The notes beneath the pieces are model-generated. The model saw nothing but the letters and a program-made list of their open reading frames with translations. It had not been told where the DNA came from and made no database searches. A stretch of 64,000 bases of DNA from NCBI RefSeq assembly GCF_008806325.1, contig NZ_WACR01000001.1, positions 310,001 to 374,000 on the forward strand, given 5' to 3'. This document shows positions 44,382 through 53,486 of the stretch, in pieces; the stretch's first letter is position 1, and each line of letters begins with the position of its first letter. This DNA comes from Salibacter halophilus. Lineage in GTDB: Bacteria > Bacteroidota > Bacteroidia > Flavobacteriales_G > Salibacteraceae. A program made the translations under genes and the position numbers.

Positions 44382-44789
44382 ATGAAAATTGCAGCTTTAG
44401 AATACAAAGGAAATTTAAGAGTTGAATCTGTTCACCTCAATTCAAACCAATTGATTTTTACCGATGCTCCAAAAGACAACAATGGAGAGGGAAGAGCGCA
44501 TTCTCCCACCGATTTATTTTGTGTTTCTCTCGCGAGTTGTATGCTTACGATGATCGGTATTAAAACCAAATCTTTGGATTTTGATCCATCTGGTACAAAG
44601 GCTGAAGTCCACAAAACGATGGATAGTGATCCCAGAAAAATCAAACAAATAGATATTCACTTCCAGTGGAATCAGAAAATTCAAGACAATAAGCTAAGAG
44701 AATTATTGACTCAAACAGCATTGAATTGCCCTGTTAGTTTGAGTATTAACCCTGACATCACTTTAAATACTTACTTCAACTTTGAATAG
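44382..44789 (+). CDS. OsmC family protein
   Basis: A 135-residue OsmC/Ohr-type thiol peroxidase. The two family cysteines are visible in LASCMLTMIG near residue 52 and LNCPVSLS near 115. It removes organic peroxides or acts on fatty acid hydroperoxides; the electron donor is unknown. Its 3' end overlaps the bacillithiol-linked YtxJ gene convergently by 14 bases, putting two thiol-stress genes side by side. Confidence 0.88.
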   Translation: MKIAALEYKGNLRVESVHLNSNQLIFTDAPKDNNGEGRAHSPTDLFCVSLASCMLTMIGIKTKSLDFDPSGTKAEVHKTMDSDPRKIKQIDIHFQWNQKIQDNKLRELLTQTALNCPVSLSINPDITLNTYFNFE

Positions 44790-45108
44790 TGGTTAATGAC
44801 TCAGCTTCAATATTGTTGTGTGACTCATGATGAACCACTTTGCCATTATCTATGACAATCAACTGGGGAGATTCGTGATATACTTTGAAATTATCTGCAA
44901 TTATTTGAGATAATTGCCTGTTGCGAATAACATCAACTTCAAATATATCTACATCAGAAAATTCAGCCTTCCAATCAGACTGAAAAGACCGTTTAACCCA
45001 ACTACTAACACCACAGCGTGAACTGTGCTTAAAAATAGCAAAGCTATATGGCTTCTCCTCTAATAAACGGTTTAACTCTTCCTCACTTTTGAGTTCGTGC
45101 CAACTCAT
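44776..45108 (-). CDS. ytxJ: YtxJ-like bacillithiol-system redox protein
   Basis: A 110-residue thioredoxin-fold protein with a single Cys in the motif FKHSSRCGVSS near residue 32, which fits the YtxJ monothiol bacilliredoxin-like family. It presumably removes bacillithiol from oxidised proteins. It overlaps the tiny lipoprotein gene by 4 bases (ATGA) and faces the OsmC gene. Confidence 0.85.
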   Translation of the reverse strand: MSWHELKSEEELNRLLEEKPYSFAIFKHSSRCGVSSWVKRSFQSDWKAEFSDVDIFEVDVIRNRQLSQIIADNFKVYHESPQLIVIDNGKVVHHESHNNIEAESLTTIQS

Positions 45109-45236
45109 GAACGTACATCAGTCGTTTTTTGAGGAGTTGCATCACCGTAAGCAGGACACTTTTCGTGACTTTTGCAAGAACTTATTAAAACTCCCAATAC
45201 AAATACGACTAAACCAGTTAGGACTACTTTTTTCAT
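45105..45236 (-). CDS. Small 43-residue lipoprotein
   Basis: A gene too short for standard ORF cut-offs. Starts MKKVVLTGLVVFVLGVLISSC (Cys21 in a good lipobox), followed by KSHEKCPAYGDATPQKTT. The KCPAYG motif recurs, from memory, in tiny lipoproteins of Flavobacteria. Function unknown; probably anchored to the inner or outer membrane. The stop overlaps the ytxJ ATG. It has its own good promoter. Confidence 0.8.
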   Translation of the reverse strand: MKKVVLTGLVVFVLGVLISSCKSHEKCPAYGDATPQKTTDVRS

Positions 45237-45259
45237 TAGTTTCGAATTTTAATGTTGAA

Positions 45260-45289
45260 CAAAGGTAAAGGATAATTACAATTATTCAA
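45260..45289 (-). promoter_or_regulatory. Promoter of the small lipoprotein-ytxJ operon
   Basis: Minus strand TTG (45289-45287), 19 bases, TACCTTTG (45267-45260), 23 bases before the ATG at 45236. Same -7 octamer as the tRNA-Glu promoter. Confidence 0.75.
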
Positions 45290-45344
45290 TTTTACCGTTG
45301 TTTAGTTTTCACCATTAAAACGTGAATATCAAACAAGTGTTGCC

Positions 45345-46031
45345 ATGAGTGAGCTAAAAATCAACCCTCAAATAGAACCTTCGTGGTTAGAGGTTTTAAA
45401 AGAAGAGTTCGAAAAAGATTACTTTAAATCGATTAAAGAACATCTTATTGAAGACAAAAAGAACCACACGATCTATCCTCCCGGAAGCATGATTTTTGAG
45501 GCATTCAATCAAACTCCTTTTGATAATACCAAGGTTGTTATTCTAGGTCAGGATCCTTACCACGGACACGGTCAGGCTCACGGAATGTGTTTTTCTGTGC
45601 AAAAAGGAGTTGCCATCCCTCCCTCTCTCAAGAATATTTACCAGGAATTAAAAAAAGACCTTGGAATTGAGCCCCCAAACCACGGACACCTCATGAGTTG
45701 GGCTAAAGAAGGCGTGTTCTTGCTCAATGCATTTTTGACGGTCAGAGCCAAATCACCTGCATCGCACCGCAAAATTGGATGGGAGAAATTTACAGATCAG
45801 GTGATTAAATTACTCTCTGATCATAAAGAACATCTCGTTTTCATCCTCTGGGGAAACTTTGCCAAACAAAAACAAGAATACATTGACACGGATAAACATT
45901 GTGTGATTACCTCACCTCATCCCTCACCTTTTTCAGCAAATAATGGTTTCTTTGGCAGCAAACCCTTTAGCAAAGCAAATGAATACTTACAATCTAAAGG
46001 GATTGAACCCGTTAATTGGGAAATTAAATAA
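45345..46031 (+). CDS. ung: Uracil-DNA glycosylase
   Basis: Removes uracil from DNA in base excision repair. The 228-residue protein has the water-activating loop VILGQDPYHGHGQAHG near residue 63, a catalytic Asp there, and the DNA-intercalation loop HPSPFSANNGFFG near residue 190. It is followed by the Omp85 gene after one base. A motif copy at 45740-45749 encodes Val-Arg-Ala-Lys. Confidence 0.96.
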   Translation: MSELKINPQIEPSWLEVLKEEFEKDYFKSIKEHLIEDKKNHTIYPPGSMIFEAFNQTPFDNTKVVILGQDPYHGHGQAHGMCFSVQKGVAIPPSLKNIYQELKKDLGIEPPNHGHLMSWAKEGVFLLNAFLTVRAKSPASHRKIGWEKFTDQVIKLLSDHKEHLVFILWGNFAKQKQEYIDTDKHCVITSPHPSPFSANNGFFGSKPFSKANEYLQSKGIEPVNWEIK

Positions 46032-46032
46032 A

Positions 46033-47754
46033 GTGAAAATACGGCTAGCATTCATATTTATAGTAGTCGCACAATTTGCTTACTCTCAAAACTGGAGTTT
46101 CCGTTTTCCTATAGACTCAGTAGATGTATCCAAAATTGAACTGGATGAAGAGTCGCTTACTCCGGTAAAAAAATCATTATTGGAAATCCAAAGTGATCTC
46201 TATCAAAACGGTTATTTAGCAGCCTCAATTGATAGTTTCAAAATTGATTCTGCATCAGCAATCATTAGTGTTTATCTCAAGAAAGGAGATTCGTACAAAT
46301 GGACTTCTCTAAACCCCGGCAATACCGATGAAGGAATACTTTCCAAATTAGGTTACCGAACAAAAGTCTATCGAAATAAACCTGTAAACAGTAAACAGGT
46401 TGCAAATCTGCTCGATGATCTCATTACTCATTATGAAAACAATGGATTCCCATTTGCATCAGCCCAATTAGATTCTCTTAAAGTTGATGGAAATGATATT
46501 GAAGCATCTCTCTATGTAGAGAAAGGAACGAAAGTCACAATCGATTCAATAAGGTTTATATCAGAAGATAAACTACCTGAAAACTATTTGGCTAACTACA
46601 TCAACATCACGAAAGGATCTCTGTACAGTGAAAAGAAAATCGGGCAAATTGAAACCCGTTTTCAGGAGCTGTCATTTGCCAATTTATCCAGAAAACCTGA
46701 AGTTCTGTTTGGGAAGAATAACACTATTTTGGTTCTGACCGTGAAAAAAGAAAAAGCGAACAACATTGACGGGGTTTTAGGTTTTCAACCTCAGGAAGAT
46801 GAAAATGAAGACCCAATATTTACTGGCGATGTACAACTGAACTTTAAAAATGCCCTTGGAATAGCCGAAAAAATTGCGCTGCAATGGAAAAGACTCCAGG
46901 ATCAAACTCAACGAATCGATTTGGAAGTTGAGATACCTTACATTTTTAAAACACGTTTTGGTGTATCAGGCGAGTTGGGCATTTACCGGCTAGATACTTC
47001 ATTTACCAATATTGAGCAACAACTCGGCATTCATTATTACTTGCGTGGAGACGATAAAATCACGGCATTTATCAATCAGTCATCAACAAATTTGATCTCA
47101 ACAGAGCAATTTGAACAAAATACATCTCTCCCTGAAAATGCAGATGTCTCTTATTTATCTTACGGCCTGGGAGCAACAATAAGCAACCTTGATTATCGAT
47201 TGAACCCCTCAAAAGGTTATGAATTAAAAATAAAAGGGCTTGTTGGGAATAAAGAAATAGAACGAAATCCGGCACTTGAAAACGTGGATTACGACAGTAT
47301 TGAACTCTCTACTACTCAATACAAAACCCAGCTCAATTTCAATCACTACATTCCATTAGCTGAGCGACTCGTTTTTAACAACAACGTTCAGGGAGGCTTG
47401 CTCTACAACGAATCGCTGTTCAAAAATGAGCTGTTTAGAATTGGCGGATTGCGCACTTTGCGTGGCTTTGATGAGGAAAGTATCTTTGCCTCGAGCTATG
47501 CAATCCATAAATCAGAGATCCGTTATATCTTAGAGCGAAATTCCTTTGTTTATGGCTTTTTCAACTGGGCATGGTACGAACGTGACATTTCAAACGAATT
47601 CGTAACTGATGTGCCTTACGGTTTTGGAGCCGGAGTTAGCTTTGAAACAAAAGCGGGAATTTTCACAATTAATTACGCGCTGGGAAAACAGTTTAATAAC
47701 CCTGTCACATTCAGATCCGGAAAAGTGCATTTCGGATTTGCGAACTTCTTTTAA
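46033..47754 (+). CDS. Omp85/TamA-like outer membrane protein
   Basis: A 573-residue exported protein with POTRA-like repeats (about residues 40-250; patterns LDDLITHYENNGFPFASAQ and KGSLYSEKKIGQIETRFQE) and a C-terminal 16-strand surface-antigen barrel ending GFANFF with the terminal Phe needed for insertion. RGDDK and GGLRTLRGFDEESIF (the conserved RGF motif of the lid loop) are visible. Probably a TamA-like assembly or export protein rather than BamA, as it is shorter. The GTG at 46033 is used because a signal peptide (LAFIFIVVAQFAYSQ) begins there. A motif copy at 46731-46740. Confidence 0.86.
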   Translation: MKIRLAFIFIVVAQFAYSQNWSFRFPIDSVDVSKIELDEESLTPVKKSLLEIQSDLYQNGYLAASIDSFKIDSASAIISVYLKKGDSYKWTSLNPGNTDEGILSKLGYRTKVYRNKPVNSKQVANLLDDLITHYENNGFPFASAQLDSLKVDGNDIEASLYVEKGTKVTIDSIRFISEDKLPENYLANYINITKGSLYSEKKIGQIETRFQELSFANLSRKPEVLFGKNNTILVLTVKKEKANNIDGVLGFQPQEDENEDPIFTGDVQLNFKNALGIAEKIALQWKRLQDQTQRIDLEVEIPYIFKTRFGVSGELGIYRLDTSFTNIEQQLGIHYYLRGDDKITAFINQSSTNLISTEQFEQNTSLPENADVSYLSYGLGATISNLDYRLNPSKGYELKIKGLVGNKEIERNPALENVDYDSIELSTTQYKTQLNFNHYIPLAERLVFNNNVQGGLLYNESLFKNELFRIGGLRTLRGFDEESIFASSYAIHKSEIRYILERNSFVYGFFNWAWYERDISNEFVTDVPYGFGAGVSFETKAGIFTINYALGKQFNNPVTFRSGKVHFGFANFF

Positions 47755-47756
47755 TA

Positions 47757-49049
47757 ATGGAAATAACAACGATCATATTATTAGTTTGCATCGGCATAAT
47801 CGGGTTTGTGATCGGTAAGTTGATCGAGCAAAAAAACACCAGGTCCAGATTAGCAAAATCTGAGAATGAAGCTGTAAAAGCGAGTCAGGAGCTGGAATCT
47901 TCTCAAAAACATACCCAATACTGGCAAAAGCAAGCTGAAAAAGCTGACTTGCGTATTCAACAATTAATTGAAACGAAAGCTTCGCAGGAGAAAACGATCG
48001 AATACCTCCAGGAGCAAACACAAACACTCAAAAAAGTACGGGAAGACTTCAACAAAGAGTTCAACGCCATTGCTGATAAGCTTTTTAAAGAACACGCCAA
48101 ATCGTTTTCTGAAACGAGTAAATCTGAACTCAATCAACATCTACTTCCATTCAAAGATCAACTCAAAAGTTTTGAAGATAAAGTTGAGTCGCTCAAAACA
48201 CGAAACATTGAACAACACGCGGCTCTCAACAATCAGCTCAAGAGTTTAACCGAGCTCAACAAAACAATCGGAAAAGAAGCTGAAAATCTCATCAACGCGC
48301 TAAAAGGAGACAACCAAAAACAGGGAGCCTGGGGAGAAGTTATTTTAGAACGAGTTCTGGAAGAATCTGGACTTCAAAAGAACAGGGAATACGAGGTTCA
48401 ACACTCAACATCCAATCAGGAATCGCGACAAATAAAACCCGATGTCATCGTTCACCTTCCCGAGAACAAACACATTATCATCGACTCTAAAGTTTCACTC
48501 AAAGCCTATGAGCAGTATGTTTCGGCCAATGATACTGAAGAGCGAAAAAAAGCCGGGCAGTTACACGCTGCTTCACTCAAAAAACACATAGCCGGGCTCA
48601 GCCACAAACAATACGAAACAGCCAAAGGCCTCACAGCTCCGGATTTCGTTTTGCTCTTCCTGCCAATCGAAGCTGCTTTTAGCACCGCTTTACAGTCAGA
48701 TCCAAAACTTTTCACCGATGCATGGGAAAAAAGAATCGTGATTGTGAGCCCCACAACCCTGCTGGCAACGCTTAAAACGATTGAATCTATCTGGAAACAG
48801 GAACGACAAAACAACCACACAAAAGAAATTGCTGAGCAAGGTGGGAAGCTTTATGATAAATTTGTAAACTTTATTGCCGATTTGGAGCGTGTAGATAAAG
48901 AATTATCGCAGGCGCAAAAAGCTCTTGATGATGCTCACAACAAATTGCATACAGGGAAAGGAAGTCTCGTTTCAAGAGCTGAAAAAATGAAAAAACTTGG
49001 AGCCAAAGCACGACACCAAATCCCAGATAAATTCACCAACGATGAATAG
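47757..49049 (+). CDS. rmuC: DNA recombination protein RmuC
   Basis: A 430-residue protein: an N-terminal membrane segment (TIILLVCIGIIGFVIGKL), a coiled coil (about 30-190) and the RmuC nuclease-like core with KPDVIVHLPENKHIIIDSKVS near residue 225, whose Asp and Lys fit a PD-(D/E)xK site. RmuC limits inversions and unusual recombination. It overlaps the next gene by 8 bases. Confidence 0.92.
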   Translation: MEITTIILLVCIGIIGFVIGKLIEQKNTRSRLAKSENEAVKASQELESSQKHTQYWQKQAEKADLRIQQLIETKASQEKTIEYLQEQTQTLKKVREDFNKEFNAIADKLFKEHAKSFSETSKSELNQHLLPFKDQLKSFEDKVESLKTRNIEQHAALNNQLKSLTELNKTIGKEAENLINALKGDNQKQGAWGEVILERVLEESGLQKNREYEVQHSTSNQESRQIKPDVIVHLPENKHIIIDSKVSLKAYEQYVSANDTEERKKAGQLHAASLKKHIAGLSHKQYETAKGLTAPDFVLLFLPIEAAFSTALQSDPKLFTDAWEKRIVIVSPTTLLATLKTIESIWKQERQNNHTKEIAEQGGKLYDKFVNFIADLERVDKELSQAQKALDDAHNKLHTGKGSLVSRAEKMKKLGAKARHQIPDKFTNDE

Positions 49050-50325
49050 ATTTTTTTCAATACTCGTCATTGTTCTTGCAGCTTACTTCTTTCAGGGGTG
49101 TGCCTCAACAAAGTCGATCAGTAACAGCAACCTCTCCAGTCTTTACAAACGAGGGAATAAACTCTTAGAACCTGAATTTGATGTTTTTCATAAAAAGCAC
49201 GGACAAACTGATGTCCACTTTAAAGTGAATACCAAACAATTGTTGTACGTCCGCAATCCGGCTGACAGCCTTTACAGCGGAAAAATCAAGATATCGTATT
49301 TACTCTACAAGCATTTCGACTCAAATGAACTTATCGACAGTGCATCAACTGTCCTGACTGATGTTACCGATTCTCTTCAAAGTAAAAATCTCTATGGCAA
49401 GTTTTCACTGACAATACCAATCGGAAACCGATATATATTGCGGGTTAAAACAACAGACCTCAACCGAAAACAAGAAACAGAGAAACTCATTCTCCTCGAT
49501 CGTGAAACACCAACTAACAGGCAAAACTTTTTGGTTCTGAACGAAAAAACAAACCTTCCTTTTTTCAAGAAGTACGGAACCGAAAAAGACTCGTTGAGAG
49601 TTGTGTACAACATGCTTTTAGCTGCTGATGAAGTGACGGTTGATTTTTATCAGCGTGATTTCCCTGTTGCTCCTCCTCCATTTGCCGTTTACAAAAGAGA
49701 GCCTTTCAGTTACGAGCCCGATTCCAGTTTTACAGTAACAACCGGATCTGACAGTAGCTTTCATTTTACTCCTTCAAAAAAAGGCTTTTACCACTTTAAG
49801 GTAGATAGTAAAAGTAGAGAAGGATTGACGTTTTATCACTTTGATAAGCAGTTCCCTGAAATCTACAAAGTTGAGGATATGATCTCAGCTCTACGGTTTA
49901 TCACCAGCAAACGCGAATATGAGCAATTACAAACTGCTCAAAACAAAAAGGTAGCTGTTGACAGTTTTTGGATTCAATTAGCTGATAGCAAAAAAAGAGC
50001 TCGTGAACTCATTAAAACTTTTTATAACCGCGTTCAAAATGCAAACTATTTTTTCACCTCTTACAAAGAAGGTTGGAAAACAGATCGCGGAATTGTCTAT
50101 TTAGTTTTTGGTCCGCCAGAGATTGTCTATAAATCTTCAACAGGTGAAAGCTGGATTTACGGAGAAGAAAATAATTACCTCTCCACTACTTTCAACTTTG
50201 TCAAGATGAACAATCCATTTTCTGATAACGACTACTTACTCAAACGATCTCCAAGTTATAAAAACGCATGGTACCGCGCTGTTGAGAAATGGCGTGAAGG
50301 ACGTGTTTCATCATTAGATTATTAA
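49042..50325 (+). CDS. GWxTD domain lipoprotein
   Basis: A 427-residue lipoprotein: lipobox AYFFQGC (Cys20) and a C-terminal GWxTD domain (EGWKTDRGIVYLVFGPP near residue 343, WIYGEE near 365). Family members are Bacteroidota-specific exported proteins of unknown function. The ATG at 49042 lies within the last codons of rmuC; an earlier in-frame ATG at 48997 would put a polar extension before the signal peptide and is rejected. Near-copies of the dispersed motif occur at 49533 and 49745 (9 of 10). Confidence 0.87.
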   Translation: MNRFFSILVIVLAAYFFQGCASTKSISNSNLSSLYKRGNKLLEPEFDVFHKKHGQTDVHFKVNTKQLLYVRNPADSLYSGKIKISYLLYKHFDSNELIDSASTVLTDVTDSLQSKNLYGKFSLTIPIGNRYILRVKTTDLNRKQETEKLILLDRETPTNRQNFLVLNEKTNLPFFKKYGTEKDSLRVVYNMLLAADEVTVDFYQRDFPVAPPPFAVYKREPFSYEPDSSFTVTTGSDSSFHFTPSKKGFYHFKVDSKSREGLTFYHFDKQFPEIYKVEDMISALRFITSKREYEQLQTAQNKKVAVDSFWIQLADSKKRARELIKTFYNRVQNANYFFTSYKEGWKTDRGIVYLVFGPPEIVYKSSTGESWIYGEENNYLSTTFNFVKMNNPFSDNDYLLKRSPSYKNAWYRAVEKWREGRVSSLDY

Positions 50326-50330
50326 TTATT

Positions 50331-51071
50331 GTGAAGAAAGAACAACTCATTTTTGGAATTCACCCAATCGAAGAAGCGATTGAAGAAGGGAAAACGATTG
50401 AAAAAATTTTCTTGCTTAAAGGTGACACAGGCGAGGGAATTAAAATGGTTCAAAATCTTGCCCGAAACCATGAAATTCCATTTCAATACGTCCCGCATCA
50501 AAAGCTAGAAAGACTAACAAAGAGTAATCACCAGGGAGCAATAGCCATTTTATCTCCGGTTGATTATCATGCCCTGGAAGATGTAGTTGTAGAAGTATTG
50601 GAAAGAGGAGACGATCCTTTTATTCTTCTCCTTGATGGAATTACCGATGTTCGAAATTTTGGCGCTATTGCCAGATCTGCTCAGGCAGCCGGAGTTCACG
50701 CTATCGTTGTTCCAAACAAAGGTGCTGCTCCAATTAATGAAGATGCGATCAAAACATCGGCCGGTGCGCTTTTGAAAATTCCAATTTGCAAGGAAGCACA
50801 CCTCGCTGATGCTGTTTATCTGCTTCAGCAAAGCGGGATTCGCGTAATTAGCCTGACCGAAGAAGGAAAAGAATCGATCTACGACAAAACGATCAATGGT
50901 CCGGTTGGCATTATCATGGGCAACGAAGACAAAGGTATTTCTAAAAAGCTCTTGAAAATCAGCGATGAAACAGCACACATCCCAATGCCTGGGAATTTAG
51001 ATTCCCTCAATGTAAGTGTGGCTTCCGGAGTAACGCTATTCGAAATTGTGCGTCAACGACTTAAAGGTTAA
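50331..51071 (+). CDS. rlmB: 23S rRNA 2'-O-methyltransferase, RlmB-like
   Basis: A 246-residue SpoU/TrmH-type knotted methyltransferase, likely modifying G2251 of 23S rRNA. An N-terminal substrate-binding domain (FGIHPIEEAIEEGKTIEKI) is followed by the SPOUT motifs: LLDGITDVRNFGAIARSAQ near residue 98, IMGNEDKGIS near 197 and IPMPGNLDSLNVSVA near 218. The start is GTG, 5 bases after the upstream stop. Confidence 0.93.
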   Translation: MKKEQLIFGIHPIEEAIEEGKTIEKIFLLKGDTGEGIKMVQNLARNHEIPFQYVPHQKLERLTKSNHQGAIAILSPVDYHALEDVVVEVLERGDDPFILLLDGITDVRNFGAIARSAQAAGVHAIVVPNKGAAPINEDAIKTSAGALLKIPICKEAHLADAVYLLQQSGIRVISLTEEGKESIYDKTINGPVGIIMGNEDKGISKKLLKISDETAHIPMPGNLDSLNVSVASGVTLFEIVRQRLKG

Positions 51072-51081
51072 AAAAACTGCT

Positions 51082-53421
51082 ATGAAAAATTCATTTCTCA
51101 TTCTGTTCCTGTTTTTATCGGTAATGGTCAGATCGCAGGTGACTTACGACAACATGGAAAATCTCCGTTCAGATTCGATCGATGTTTTGCATTATCACCT
51201 CGATTTAGACATGACACAAACCGAAAACCAGTTTATAAGTGGAGCCGCTACCGTGAAATTCAGCTCGCTGGATGACGGATTACAGCACCTACCACTCGAT
51301 CTGCTGGCTCTGACCGTTGATAGCGTAAAACAAGAAAATCAACAATTGAATTTTTCTTATAATGACACACTGCTCATCATTAATCTGGGCAGAGTGGTTG
51401 ACTCTAGCGATGTTGATTCAGTAGTTGTACATTACAGCGGTTCGCCAACTCAGGATGCAACCTGGGGCGGGTTTTTCTTTTCAGGGAACTACGCGTATAA
51501 CATGGGAGTTGGATTTGATGCTAAACCGCACAATTACGGACGTATTTGGCACCCTTGTTTTGATAATTTTAAAGAAAGGGCTACTTACTCATTCAATGTA
51601 AAAACAGATGACAATCAGGTATCGACCTGTAATGGGATTTTGGTCAATGAAACGCAAAATGGACAAGTAACGACAAGACAGTGGGAACTGAATGATGCAA
51701 TCCCGAGTTATTTAGCCTGTATTGCAGTTGCCCCTTACGCAACGGTTCATCAAAACCACCGTAACATCCCGATTGAACTCTACTCACTTCCATCTGACAC
51801 CAACAATTTAAAAGCCTCTTTTTCCACTCTTCCCGATGCGATGGACGCTTACATAGATAATTATGGTCCATATCGATTCAGCAAAGTAGGCTACTCGATT
51901 GTTCCATTTAATGCAGGCGCAATGGAACACGCGACCAATATTGCTTATCCGCGCTATGCGATTGACGGTACACTGGGAAATGAAACACTGATGGCTCATG
52001 AGCTCTCTCATCACTGGTGGGGCGATTTAGCAACTTGTGAAACACCTGAGGAAATGTGGCTCAACGAGGGAATGGCCAGTTTTTCAGAATACCTTTATCT
52101 GGAACACGTTTACGGCTACGATCGTGCAAAACAAGCTATCAAACAAACACTTGAAACAGTGGTCAAGAGAGCTCACATTGACGAAGATGAGTTCAGGCCA
52201 GTATCTGGCGTGCCGCATCAGTACACTTATGGACGCCATGTTTACGACAAAGGATCTCTTGTAGCTCACAACCTGCGTTTCTACCTTGGTGATTCTACAT
52301 TCTTTAACGGAGTTGAATCCTTTCTCGATCAATACAGGTTTAAAACCATGAACTCTGAACAGCTCCGCGATCATCTGAATACTCAATCTACAACTGATAT
52401 TTCTCCGTTTTTTGACGATTGGGTTTTTGGTGCCGGATTTCCAACAATTGAAATCGAAGAGTTTAGTTCGAGCCAATCAGGCAATAATTACGCTATTGAG
52501 CTCACAACTGAGCAAAAGCTGTTTGGAGCTGACGAGTTTTACACGAATGTTCCGGTCAATATCACTTTTTACGGTCAGAACCGGGAGAAGCACACTGTTC
52601 GTGTTGTTCATGATAGTCAGTTTGCAACACATTACATCAACAATGTTCCGTTTGACCCTCAGTTTGTAACAGTAAATGAGGATGTCAAACTTGCGCAAGC
52701 TGTATTAGATGACTTTTACGAGATTGAATCGCCCGGTCAGTTGACAGCCGATTACAGCAATTTTGATCTCGATGTAAAGCAAGTTTCAGACTCTGCTCTT
52801 TTGCGAGTTGAACACTATTATTCAGCCGCTGATGAAGTCGACAAATCTTTTCAGCCATATAAAATCTCAAATACGCATTACTGGCGAGTTGATGGTATTA
52901 TCCCAATTGATTTCCACGCTACAGGATCACTGCAATACAGTGCATCAGGCACAAACTCATTCCTCGACACAGGACTGGTAAGTACAACTGAAGATAGTCT
53001 GATTCTACTTTACAGAGAAATTGGAAGTGACCAATGGAGCGAGTATCCTCACTACTCAAAAAATGTACTTGGGAACCCGAATAACGGTTTTGGTTTGATT
53101 CAGCTCGATACAGTGTTGTTAGGTGAATATGCTTTTGCGAATCTCGATCACTCTGTACTGGGAAAGAGTGAACTAAAAATGCCTTCTGAAAAAGATTACA
53201 AGCTATATCCTAATCCAACTAAAGACTTTGTAAATGTAAGTTGTAATGAATGCAAAGGCTCAAAATTGTCTTTGTTCAATGTGAAAGGACAACTGATCAA
53301 AGAGGATGAATTGACTCAGGATCTGACCAGAATCCAATTACCTGATAGCACAGGCAAATACATTTACATCATCAAAGACGATGATAAAATTCTTGAACGC
53401 GGAACATTGATTTCGCAATAG
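51082..53421 (+). CDS. M1 family metallopeptidase with T9SS sorting domain
   Basis: A 779-residue secreted zinc aminopeptidase-like protein. Signal peptide (FLILFLFLSVMVRSQ), M1 N-terminal beta domain, then the catalytic domain: HELSH near residue 305, 18 residues later NEGMAS with the third zinc ligand Glu. The substrate-recognition GAMEN motif reads GAMEH near residue 278. A C-terminal type A sorting domain (YKLYPNPTKDFVN onwards) sends it through T9SS. Likely releases amino acids or short peptides for nutrition (inference). Three motif copies: 51306-51315, 52573-52582, 53319-53328. The ATG at 51082 overlies the signal peptide; an upstream start at 51046 is rejected. Confidence 0.92.
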   Translation: MKNSFLILFLFLSVMVRSQVTYDNMENLRSDSIDVLHYHLDLDMTQTENQFISGAATVKFSSLDDGLQHLPLDLLALTVDSVKQENQQLNFSYNDTLLIINLGRVVDSSDVDSVVVHYSGSPTQDATWGGFFFSGNYAYNMGVGFDAKPHNYGRIWHPCFDNFKERATYSFNVKTDDNQVSTCNGILVNETQNGQVTTRQWELNDAIPSYLACIAVAPYATVHQNHRNIPIELYSLPSDTNNLKASFSTLPDAMDAYIDNYGPYRFSKVGYSIVPFNAGAMEHATNIAYPRYAIDGTLGNETLMAHELSHHWWGDLATCETPEEMWLNEGMASFSEYLYLEHVYGYDRAKQAIKQTLETVVKRAHIDEDEFRPVSGVPHQYTYGRHVYDKGSLVAHNLRFYLGDSTFFNGVESFLDQYRFKTMNSEQLRDHLNTQSTTDISPFFDDWVFGAGFPTIEIEEFSSSQSGNNYAIELTTEQKLFGADEFYTNVPVNITFYGQNREKHTVRVVHDSQFATHYINNVPFDPQFVTVNEDVKLAQAVLDDFYEIESPGQLTADYSNFDLDVKQVSDSALLRVEHYYSAADEVDKSFQPYKISNTHYWRVDGIIPIDFHATGSLQYSASGTNSFLDTGLVSTTEDSLILLYREIGSDQWSEYPHYSKNVLGNPNNGFGLIQLDTVLLGEYAFANLDHSVLGKSELKMPSEKDYKLYPNPTKDFVNVSCNECKGSKLSLFNVKGQLIKEDELTQDLTRIQLPDSTGKYIYIIKDDDKILERGTLISQ

Positions 53422-53435
53422 AATTTTTACCAAAC

Positions 53436-53467
53436 AAAAAAAGCGAGTGTCTCCACTCGCTTTTTTT
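53436..53467. terminator. Bidirectional terminator, M1 peptidase / gltA
   Basis: Seven A, GCGAGTG (53443-53449), a four-base loop, CACTCGC (53454-53460), seven T. A perfect 14-pair hairpin between convergent genes. Confidence 0.95.
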
Positions 53468-53486
53468 ATGTCTATTTAAAACTCTC

